NCBI GenBank assembly: GCA_003210315.1
Contig: QCVQ01000004.1
Span: 1-64,000 of the forward strand
Length of the DNA stretch: 64,000 nt
Reading direction: 5' to 3'
DNA from: Synechococcus sp. AG-686-F08
Lineage (GTDB): Bacteria > Cyanobacteriota > Cyanobacteriia > PCC-6307 > Cyanobiaceae
Under the pieces are notes generated by a model. It was given only the letters and a program-made list of their open reading frames with translations. It did no database searches and was not told the DNA's origin. The position numbers and the translations under genes are program-made. Shown piece by piece: positions 9,808 to 17,851 of this stretch (position 1 is its first letter; the number at the start of each line of letters is the position of its first letter).

Positions 9808-11283
9808 TCAGCGTGTCGCGATCGAAAATAAATTCACACCCGCCTGTTCAAAACGACAGCGCGTGGTTCCAGGTGCAAAGCCGGCCGCATCAGCTAAGCG
9901 CACCATGTCTGCTTCGTCGCGATGAATCAAGCGCCAATCGAGCAGATGATCCATCAGCCCTCGCGTGGGGTTGTTGGGATGAAAATTACCCAAAATTGAT
10001 CGGCCTCCAGGAGCGAGGCAAGAGCGGATCCAAGTTTGCAGGCGCGTCACGATTCGGTCATCGAAATAATCAATTAGCCCGATCGAATACATCAAGTGTT
10101 GTGGTTCAAGTTCTAACTTTTGGCGACCGATACAAAGGTGAAGCAGGTTGCGACGCTCAAGCCGCACCGCCTGATCCAACCCATGGGCAAGCAAGCGTTC
10201 CTGCACATGGTTGAGGGCCTCCTGATCCACATCCACAAGGGTGAACTGCACTTGATCCGCCAACTCGGGATACTGCAAAAGAATGTCAAACACCTCCGCA
10301 GCCGGGCCACAAGCCAGGCTGGTGACCCGCAAGGGGCGCTGCTCAGTCAATTGAAGAGCCTGCTCCAATTCATCTTTCAGCAGCTCACGCCGATGACGCA
10401 CGGCCTGGGCAGCTGGTTGATTTAGGAAGCAACGATCCAGGAGCTGGCCAAGCTCGCCGGCACCCCCTGGTTCGTTGGCATACATCCACTCAATCGTGAG
10501 GAAATCGCCTGCATAGCCTCTTGGTTTGCGATACATGCGCTCTGCAGAGCGGGTTAAAAGCAAATAGGGGAGCAACTCCAGCCGTAAGGCCTGGAGGGCA
10601 GGACCATCGGGCGCCGGCATCGCACCGGAAACGGCAGGAAACAGCAATCCAGTTAGGCGCACCAAGCTGTCGAACGACTCAGCCAACTCACGGCGCAACA
10701 CTGCATCCGGCTCGCTGCGACGCAAATCAACCTCCACCGCGGCAGCACATTGTTTGAAGCGCACCACAGCGCTGGACAACTCTCCAGGCATGGGCGACTC
10801 AGCCCCTCGACCCACCACCCCATCGCGTACTTGAGCATGGGTCTGGGTGAGCAAGCGCTGCGCATTGATGGCTGCTAAGGAGCGAAACAAGCGCAACCCT
10901 TGGGCGGGATCTTTCTCGATAATCACGGTCAAGGCAGAACACGGCACTTTCAGGGCCTCCACGTGTTCCATGGCTTCGACAGTGGCCCGGGCTTCACCCC
11001 CCAGGAGGTAAGACAGATCTCCAAGCACGCTTCCTGGACCCAGCAGAGGGCCCTCTTGGCTCTTTTGGCCCATCCAACGGGCTTTCACTACACCCGAGGA
11101 AATCAAAATCAGTCCATCGGGAGCTTGTCCCTCTTGGATCAAACAATCACCTGGGCCAAACCTGCAGGTCTGGACATCAGCAAAGGCTTGATCGACAGCA
11201 CCCTCAAGAGCCTGCAACAGCAGTAAAGATTCGGCGTTCAAAACAAAACCCCCGAGAGTTATCCCGAGGGTATTCCGGTCCAT
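9808..11283 (-). CDS. cNMP-binding domain fused to class I SAM methyltransferase (PhcB/EF-biosynthesis-like)
   Basis: N-terminal cNMP domain (LLGPGSVLGDLSYLLGGEARATVEA), central ERMYRKPRGYAGDFLTIEWMY, SAM motif VTSLACGPAAEVFDILL...FTLVDVDQEAL. Confidence 0.85.
   Translation of the reverse strand: MDRNTLGITLGGFVLNAESLLLLQALEGAVDQAFADVQTCRFGPGDCLIQEGQAPDGLILISSGVVKARWMGQKSQEGPLLGPGSVLGDLSYLLGGEARATVEAMEHVEALKVPCSALTVIIEKDPAQGLRLFRSLAAINAQRLLTQTHAQVRDGVVGRGAESPMPGELSSAVVRFKQCAAAVEVDLRRSEPDAVLRRELAESFDSLVRLTGLLFPAVSGAMPAPDGPALQALRLELLPYLLLTRSAERMYRKPRGYAGDFLTIEWMYANEPGGAGELGQLLDRCFLNQPAAQAVRHRRELLKDELEQALQLTEQRPLRVTSLACGPAAEVFDILLQYPELADQVQFTLVDVDQEALNHVQERLLAHGLDQAVRLERRNLLHLCIGRQKLELEPQHLMYSIGLIDYFDDRIVTRLQTWIRSCLAPGGRSILGNFHPNNPTRGLMDHLLDWRLIHRDEADMVRLADAAGFAPGTTRCRFEQAGVNLFSIATR
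11241..11270 (-). terminator. Probable intrinsic terminator of ndk (minus-strand RNA), inside the predicted 5' end of the methyltransferase ORF
   Basis: Minus-strand RNA CCCUCGGG-AUAACU-CUCGGGGG-UUUUGUUUU: 8-bp stem including two G-U pairs, then a U-rich tract. Confidence 0.55.
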
Positions 11284-11299
11284 AAGGACCGTCAGGTCA

Positions 11300-11758
11300 T
11301 CAACCTTCGACGCGCCAGCCTTGATCAGAGGGCGTCCAATCGCTCAATTCAGAAGGCTGGAACCAAAGCCCAATTTCAAACGCAGCCGTTTCTGGCGCAT
11401 CAGAGCCGTGGATCACATTGCGACCGATATTGACCGCGAGATCGCCGCGAATCGTGCCCGGCTCAGCCTCCAAAGGCTTGGTGGCGCCAATCATTTTGCG
11501 CGCGCTGGTGATCACACCATCGCCTTCCCAGACCATTGCCACCACAGGCCCCGAGGTAATGAAGTCCACCAAACCGGCAAAGAAGGGGCGCTCTTTATGC
11601 ACTCCATAGTGCTGTTCTGCCAGCTCACGGGTTGGGGTGAGCTGCTTCAGACCCACCAGCTTGAAACCCTTGCGCTCAAAGCGACCCAGGATTTCACCCA
11701 CTAGACCACGTTGAACCCCGTCGGGTTTGATAGCAATAAAAGAGCGTTCGGCAGCCAT
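11300..11758 (-). CDS. ndk: Nucleoside diphosphate kinase (start [14 protein letters not shown])
   Basis: [45 protein letters not shown]. Confidence 0.97.
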   Translation of the reverse strand: MAAERSFIAIKPDGVQRGLVGEILGRFERKGFKLVGLKQLTPTRELAEQHYGVHKERPFFAGLVDFITSGPVVAMVWEGDGVITSARKMIGATKPLEAEPGTIRGDLAVNIGRNVIHGSDAPETAAFEIGLWFQPSELSDWTPSDQGWRVEG

Positions 11759-11858
11759 AACTTTGAAAAAACCGTCGTCATCGTCAACGCCAGATGCCCT
11801 AATTGGCAAGCGCAAGACTGGCAATGGGGTTGAAGCTCCTTAGATTTCTTCCATCTGA

Positions 11859-13808
11859 TTGATCTCCGTTCCCATGGTGCTCGCCGATTCCATCACCTGG
11901 ACGGGGAGCGATAGCGCCCAGCTTTACGGGCTGGAGCGCTGGGGTGATCCTTATTTCTCGATCAACCCACGCGGGCACGTAAGCGTGCAACCCCGCGGAG
12001 ACCGTGGCGGAAGCCTTGATCTAATGGAGCTGGTGGCTGGCCTGCAGGATCGCAGCCTTGGACTACCGCTCCTGATCCGCTTCGACGACATTCTCGAAGA
12101 CAGGCTGGAACGCCTACACGCTGCATTTGAACGGGCGATTACCCGCTACGACTACGAGGGGCGCTACCAGGGCGTCTTCCCCGTGAAGTGCAACCAACAG
12201 CGTCACGTGGTGGAAGAGCTTGTGACCTGCGGGAGACGCTGGCATTTCGGTTTAGAGGCAGGCAGCAAAGCCGAACTCCTGATCGCGCTCTCCTTGATGG
12301 ATGACCCTGAGGCCCTGCTGATCTGCAACGGCTACAAAGATCAGCGCTACATCGAAACCGCAATTTTGGCCAGACGGCTTGGCCGAAAGCCAGTTGTCGT
12401 GATCGAACAACCGGACGAAGTGCAGCGCATCATCGATGCCAGCCAGGAGCTTGGAGCCGCACCACTCATCGGCATTCGCGCTCGGCTCTCAAGCCGTAGC
12501 ACCGGACGGTGGGGTAGCTCCGTCGGTGACAAAGCGAAATTTGGGCTACCCGCACCTGAAATCATTGGCGCAGTTGAGGCCCTACGGGACGCCAACCTGC
12601 TCAGCGAGCTGCGTCTTCTCCATTTCCATGTAGGCAGCCAAATCAACGACATCGCCGTTGTGAAAGATGCCTTACAAGAGGCTTCACGCATGTATGTGGA
12701 ATTGCATGCTCTTGGAGCGCCGATGGGCTACCTGGATGTAGGCGGTGGTCTCGGAATCGACTACGACGGCAGTCGCACCGCCACAGCGGCCTCGACCAAC
12801 TACTCCCTGCAGAACTACGCCAACGATGTTGTGGCGACCGTGAAAGAGGGATGTGAACCCAAAAACGTTCCCGTGCCAACGCTCGTGAGCGAAAGCGGTC
12901 GAGCGATCGCAAGCCATTTCTCAGTCCTGGTGTTCAACGTTCTCGGGAGTGGTGGCCTCCAGCAACCTGCACCGCCGGTTGAGCAGGATGAACCGCTGAT
13001 CGTTCGCAATCTGCGCGAAACCTTTCAAGGCATCGAAGGCTTACCGACCGACACGACCGCTGACCCATCTCGGCTGCAAGAAGCCTGGAATGATGCCCTC
13101 AAATTCAAAGAAGATGCTTTGGCCGCATTCCGGCTCGGCTATCTGAGCCTGAAAGAACGGAGCATGGCGGAACAACTCACTTGGGCATGTGCAAGAGCGT
13201 TACTCGATCGTCTATCCGATGAGGCAAAGCTGCCCGACGACCTCAAAACACTTTCGGCTGTCCTAGCGGAGACTTATTACGCCAACCTTTCGATCTTCCG
13301 ATCAGCTCCCGACACCTGGGCCATCCAGCAACTCTTTCCATTGATGCCGTTGCATCGTCTCAACGAACAACCCACCCGTCTCGGCCATTTCGCAGATTTG
13401 ACGTGCGACTCCGATGGCAAGCTGAATCGCTTCATTAATGACGGCCAAAACAAGCCCCTGCTTGAGCTGCATCCACTCAAGCCAAATGAGCCATATCTGA
13501 TCGGGATGTTTCTCGGTGGTGCGTATCAAGAGGTGATGGGCAATCTGCATAACTTGTTCGGAAGCACCGATGCCGCTCACATCCGCCTAGCCCCAGGCGG
13601 CGAGTACCAAGTGGATCATGTCGTTCGTGGCGACACCAACGCCGACGTGTTGGAAATGATGGAACATGACCCAGATCAGCTGCTGGAACGGTTGCGCATG
13701 GCTAGTGAGAAAGCAATCAGCAGCGGACAGCTGCGCATCAGCGAAGCAAGGCGGCTAATGGATCACCTGGAAAGCAGCCTGCACCAAAGCACTTACCTCC
13801 AGAGCTGA
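11859..13808 (+). CDS. speA: Biosynthetic arginine decarboxylase
   Basis: QGVFPVKCNQQRHVVEEL, LHFHVGSQIND, YLDVGGGLGIDYDGS. Confidence 0.97.
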   Translation: MISVPMVLADSITWTGSDSAQLYGLERWGDPYFSINPRGHVSVQPRGDRGGSLDLMELVAGLQDRSLGLPLLIRFDDILEDRLERLHAAFERAITRYDYEGRYQGVFPVKCNQQRHVVEELVTCGRRWHFGLEAGSKAELLIALSLMDDPEALLICNGYKDQRYIETAILARRLGRKPVVVIEQPDEVQRIIDASQELGAAPLIGIRARLSSRSTGRWGSSVGDKAKFGLPAPEIIGAVEALRDANLLSELRLLHFHVGSQINDIAVVKDALQEASRMYVELHALGAPMGYLDVGGGLGIDYDGSRTATAASTNYSLQNYANDVVATVKEGCEPKNVPVPTLVSESGRAIASHFSVLVFNVLGSGGLQQPAPPVEQDEPLIVRNLRETFQGIEGLPTDTTADPSRLQEAWNDALKFKEDALAAFRLGYLSLKERSMAEQLTWACARALLDRLSDEAKLPDDLKTLSAVLAETYYANLSIFRSAPDTWAIQQLFPLMPLHRLNEQPTRLGHFADLTCDSDGKLNRFINDGQNKPLLELHPLKPNEPYLIGMFLGGAYQEVMGNLHNLFGSTDAAHIRLAPGGEYQVDHVVRGDTNADVLEMMEHDPDQLLERLRMASEKAISSGQLRISEARRLMDHLESSLHQSTYLQS

Positions 13809-13813
13809 GCATC

Positions 13814-15280
13814 GTGGCCATCCTGCTAAGCCTCTTAGCGATTGTCTTTTTGCTGGTCCTGCAAAGGGTCTGTCAATCCCGTCAGCTCACACCACCACCG
13901 TTAAGGCTTCCCCTCATCGCTGCGGTAGCGATTCCAATCCTCACGTGGGTATTGGCGAGTATCGAGCCCAGAGACCTGGGCTGGCTGACACAGTCCGTAC
14001 GCACATCGATCACTCTCCTCTGGGTCTACGGCGGCATCCGCGTGATCAGTTGGGTCGTGATGTTGCTGCCCTCAGAACTGGGGATTTGGAAACCGATTCC
14101 AAAGATTCTTCGAGACCTCCTGAGCCTGGCCATCGCCACTGCGATCACCTTGGTGGTGATTCACCGTGATTTCCAGGTGAACTTGGTGGGACTTGCCGCC
14201 ACCTCTGCAGTGATCACAGCAGTGATCGGTCTTGCAGCCCAAGAAACCCTCAAAAATCTGTTCGCTGGAATCTCGCTTCAAGTGGACTCCCCCTTTGAGG
14301 AAGGCGACTGGGTTGACCTGGGCTTTACCCGCGGGATCGCAACATCCCTACGCCTGATGTCAACGCGAATTCGCACCATCGAGGGTTACTTGACTGTCAT
14401 CCCCAACAGCCGAATCGCCGTCGAGGGCTTGCGCCGGGTTAAGGCAGCAGAGCCCGTGAGTCAGAGCTTCGAGATTGGCTTGGACTACAGCCTTCCACCC
14501 CGCCAGGCCATTGAGCTGCTCACGCGGACCGTGACAAACAACAAAAAGGTGCTGAAAGCACCCACTCCAAAGGTTTGGCTGAGCAACTTTGGCGATAGTG
14601 CCATCATTTACCGAGTTCTCACCTGGCAGGCCTCAGCCAAAGAGCAGAGCCAGCTGCGCAGTGATCTGATGGAACAAATCTGGTACGCCCTTCAGCGCAT
14701 CGATCAGTCGATTCCCTTTCCCATTCGCGACGTCCGAACTGAGCCCTCACCAGCCAAGCTGCCATCGCGCACCTTCAGTGATGATTCCCTGCAAAGGCTG
14801 CTGGCCCAAACAGAACTGTTCAGCCATTTCACATCGGACCAACTTCTCCAACTTGCCAGGCAAGCTTGTTGTCACAGCTATGGCCTCGGGGAAACAGTTG
14901 TTCTTCAAGGGGAACATGGCACCAGTCTCTACATCGTTGTAAGCGGCAGCCTCGATGTTGTGCGCAGAACCTCTCAGGAGGGTTTGGTTCATATCAGCAC
15001 GCTCAAGCACTCCGACGTCTTTGGTGAGATGGGGTTATGCACCGGCGAACCAAGGTCTGCCAACGTGATTTGCAATGAAGAGTGTGTGCTGCTCGAAATC
15101 CAGCGCATGCACCTAATCCCGCTGATGGAGGAAAGCCCTCAAATTCTTGAAACGATGGGGACCCTGATGGCTCAACGCCGGCAACGATTGCATGCGACGA
15201 ATCAAGAACGAGCCGAAACCCGTCGCCAGGCACTGATCAGCCGCATGCAAAGACTGTTCATTCGCAGCGGTGAAACGTAA
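13814..15280 (+). CDS. MscS-family channel with C-terminal cyclic nucleotide-binding domain (paralog of 8146..9624)
   Basis: LVGLAATSAVITAVIGLAAQETLKNLFAGISLQVDSPFEEGDWVDL; FGEMGLCTGEPRSANV; 5 bp after speA. Confidence 0.92.
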   Translation: MAILLSLLAIVFLLVLQRVCQSRQLTPPPLRLPLIAAVAIPILTWVLASIEPRDLGWLTQSVRTSITLLWVYGGIRVISWVVMLLPSELGIWKPIPKILRDLLSLAIATAITLVVIHRDFQVNLVGLAATSAVITAVIGLAAQETLKNLFAGISLQVDSPFEEGDWVDLGFTRGIATSLRLMSTRIRTIEGYLTVIPNSRIAVEGLRRVKAAEPVSQSFEIGLDYSLPPRQAIELLTRTVTNNKKVLKAPTPKVWLSNFGDSAIIYRVLTWQASAKEQSQLRSDLMEQIWYALQRIDQSIPFPIRDVRTEPSPAKLPSRTFSDDSLQRLLAQTELFSHFTSDQLLQLARQACCHSYGLGETVVLQGEHGTSLYIVVSGSLDVVRRTSQEGLVHISTLKHSDVFGEMGLCTGEPRSANVICNEECVLLEIQRMHLIPLMEESPQILETMGTLMAQRRQRLHATNQERAETRRQALISRMQRLFIRSGET

Positions 15281-17163
15281 TGCGCTGGCTCCAGCGACTA
15301 GCGCCCTATGCCCTCGCCAGCGCTCTGCTGTTCGGGCTCAAGCAATCCCCAGCTGTGGAGCCATTCAACCTGCTCCTGTTCGATCTAGGGAGCAGCCTGC
15401 GCACTAGGCCATCACCTCAACTAGCTAACGACATCGCCGTTGTAGCGATTGGTGAGACCGACATCGATCGCTACAACTGGCCAATCCCTGACTCCTACCT
15501 CTGCAAGGCCATCCGTCGACTCGATGCACTCGATGTCAAGGCGATCGGATTGGACCTCTACCGAGACCAAACCAGCAACAGCTCTGATCAATGCCTCAAC
15601 CGACTCGTCGTTGATAACCCCCGACTCATTTCAATCTTCAACAACGCTGAGTCGATTCCTGCCATTCCTGGCACTCCTGATCAACAACAAGCCTTCAACG
15701 ACGTTGTTGTGGATGCGGATCGGGTGGTACGACGCGATCTGGTACACGTTGGTGGGCAGGGCAAGCGCACGCGCTCCTTACCCTTACGCCTCCTTGAGAC
15801 CGCGCGCAACAATCACAACCTGGGCGCACAACTGGAAAAGCTTCCCTCCTCTACTTGGCTAGAGGAAGAATCCGGTGGATACAAACAACAGGATGCAGCC
15901 GGCTACCAAACGATGCTGGATGTTTACCCACCAGGCCGCTATCCCGTTGTTGGATTAGAAGATCTCCTCCAGGGCCGCTACGAGCCTGACCAACTTCGAG
16001 GACGAATCATTCTCATTGGCAGCACAGCCGCCTCTCTCAAGGATCAATTTGAAATTCCGGATAGTCGTTGGCATCAAGGCGATCGCTTCCTTGAGCTTCC
16101 AGGAGTTGAGCTTCACGCCCAGCGACTGGAGTCACTTCAACATCTCTTGAGCCTCAACCATGCCCAGATCCGTGTGGCCTCAGCCCTGCAACGCCAACTT
16201 CTGCTGGCAGCCATGGTTCTCCTTGGCATCGCAATTGCAGAAAGGCCATCAAGAATTCGCCGCAGCGCACTGCTGCTGGCCCTTGGCGTAGGCAGCCTGC
16301 TCGGAGCTGTGATCTTGCTTCTGATCTATGGCTTTTGGATCGGAGCGGCGATGCCCCTTGCTGGACTGATGCTGTTTGGCAGCACTGGCATTGTGAGGAG
16401 GGGAGCCATCAGCCAGCATCATCAACAGGAGATACGGAGACTGCTCGGTCAAGCCACCTCACCAGCTGTGGCACAGCAACTCTGGAACCAACGCGCAGAG
16501 CTGATCCAAGACGGACGCTTCACCGGCCGGGAGCAAGCAGTAACCATTTTGTTCAGCGACACTTGCAACTTCACGCAAGTGTCGGAGCAACTCAGCCCAG
16601 CGAAACTGATGGAGTGGCTGAACCAAGGAATGGCCATTTCTGTGGATGCAGTCACCAGTCACGGCGGGATGGTGAACAAATTCACGGGTGATGGAATGTT
16701 GGCCGTCTTTGGGGCTCCAGTCTCAGCGGGAAGCGGTCGAGACGCCTCCCAAGCACTGGCGGCGGCGCGATCCATTCAGACAGGAATCTTGAATCTCAAC
16801 CAAACCCTCAAGAAACAGGGTTCAGCAGCGTTGCGCTTAAGAGTCGGAATCCACTCTGGAGTTGTACTCACCGGATCCCTGGGCAGCCGAGAGCGACTGG
16901 AATATGCCGTCATTGGAGACACGGTGAACTGCGCATCGCGCCTGGAGAGTTTGGACAAGGAGCGTCACCAGGGCGTCGTCCGTGTACTCGTCTCTTCCAC
17001 AACCCTGGTGTTAGCCGGAGAAAGCCTTGAGCAACCAAGCTTGAACGACTGGGGAGAGATCACAGTGACCGGAAGGAAAGAACCGCTAAGAGTGTTCGAG
17101 CTAGGCCATGTCGCCTCCATCAAAGGCAGACCACCCGCAACACCTCAGGCCAACGGGAGCTGA
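15280..17163 (+). CDS. CHASE2-domain class III adenylate/guanylate cyclase
   Basis: CHASE2-like region (VVAIGETDIDRYNWPIPDSYLCKAI...GRIILIGSTAASLKDQFEIP), TM segments, cyclase TILFSDTCNFTQVSEQ / MVNKFTGDGMLAVFG / LEYAVIGDTVNCASRLES; TAATG overlap with the upstream gene. Confidence 0.93.
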   Translation: MRWLQRLAPYALASALLFGLKQSPAVEPFNLLLFDLGSSLRTRPSPQLANDIAVVAIGETDIDRYNWPIPDSYLCKAIRRLDALDVKAIGLDLYRDQTSNSSDQCLNRLVVDNPRLISIFNNAESIPAIPGTPDQQQAFNDVVVDADRVVRRDLVHVGGQGKRTRSLPLRLLETARNNHNLGAQLEKLPSSTWLEEESGGYKQQDAAGYQTMLDVYPPGRYPVVGLEDLLQGRYEPDQLRGRIILIGSTAASLKDQFEIPDSRWHQGDRFLELPGVELHAQRLESLQHLLSLNHAQIRVASALQRQLLLAAMVLLGIAIAERPSRIRRSALLLALGVGSLLGAVILLLIYGFWIGAAMPLAGLMLFGSTGIVRRGAISQHHQQEIRRLLGQATSPAVAQQLWNQRAELIQDGRFTGREQAVTILFSDTCNFTQVSEQLSPAKLMEWLNQGMAISVDAVTSHGGMVNKFTGDGMLAVFGAPVSAGSGRDASQALAAARSIQTGILNLNQTLKKQGSAALRLRVGIHSGVVLTGSLGSRERLEYAVIGDTVNCASRLESLDKERHQGVVRVLVSSTTLVLAGESLEQPSLNDWGEITVTGRKEPLRVFELGHVASIKGRPPATPQANGS

Positions 17164-17740
17164 CAACATCCTCCAGTTCAAACAAACGGGAAATCGTCGC
17201 CGTAGATGCCGTGGAACCACAAATGTTGAGTACATCGTTGAGATGACTCTGAACATCGGAATCTGCCGGGAGCAAATCAGCCACCAACAAACTCTTGGCC
17301 GGCGGACCCTCCACACCGATAAAACCAAACTCATCATCAGCTGGTGCGTCAGCACATTGGTAACCCGATTCCCAAACCAGAGGGAGCACAAGCAGCTTGG
17401 GTAAACGCAGGAGCACAAGCCTTGGGCCGGCGGAGGCGACTGAACGACTCAACACAGGAGTGGAGGTGTCCTGCTTTCGAAGCGAAACCTCAATGGGCTT
17501 GGGATCTGGAGACGGTCCCTCAAGCCAACCAATTAGACCCTCTGAGCCTGGGGCATAGACACTCGACTGCGGAACGAGATGAATGATCTGACGCGCAGCG
17601 CACTCACCGCGCGTACCACCGCCAACCCTTCTGCCTGGAAACGTATTCCTGGACTGAGACAGGGTCGGCGCTGGGAAAAAACCTGCGCCCAACAGCAGGG
17701 AGGCTGCAAAAAACAGGATGGTGCGAACGGGCGAGATCAC
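17120..17740 (-). CDS. Secreted DUF928-like protein
   Basis: Signal-like N-terminus and RRVGGGTRGECAARQIIHLVPQ motif; next to the TpsA-CHAT gene. Confidence 0.65.
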   Translation of the reverse strand: MISPVRTILFFAASLLLGAGFFPAPTLSQSRNTFPGRRVGGGTRGECAARQIIHLVPQSSVYAPGSEGLIGWLEGPSPDPKPIEVSLRKQDTSTPVLSRSVASAGPRLVLLRLPKLLVLPLVWESGYQCADAPADDEFGFIGVEGPPAKSLLVADLLPADSDVQSHLNDVLNICGSTASTATISRLFELEDVVSSRWPEVLRVVCL

Positions 17741-17814
17741 GGCAGAACATCGATTCTCTATGCGCAGGATGGCCCAACCTGAACAAAGCGGCGTTGCGGT
17801 TAGTCATCCCCCGT

Positions 17815-17830
17815 TGTGATTGGGATCACA
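17815..17830. promoter_or_regulatory. Perfect CRP-type site TGTGA-TTGGGA-TCACA
   Basis: Exact TGTGA-N6-TCACA in the 111-bp gap between the TpsA-CHAT stop and the DUF928 start. Confidence 0.7.
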
Positions 17831-17851
17831 GGCGGCTTGCACGAGCAAATC

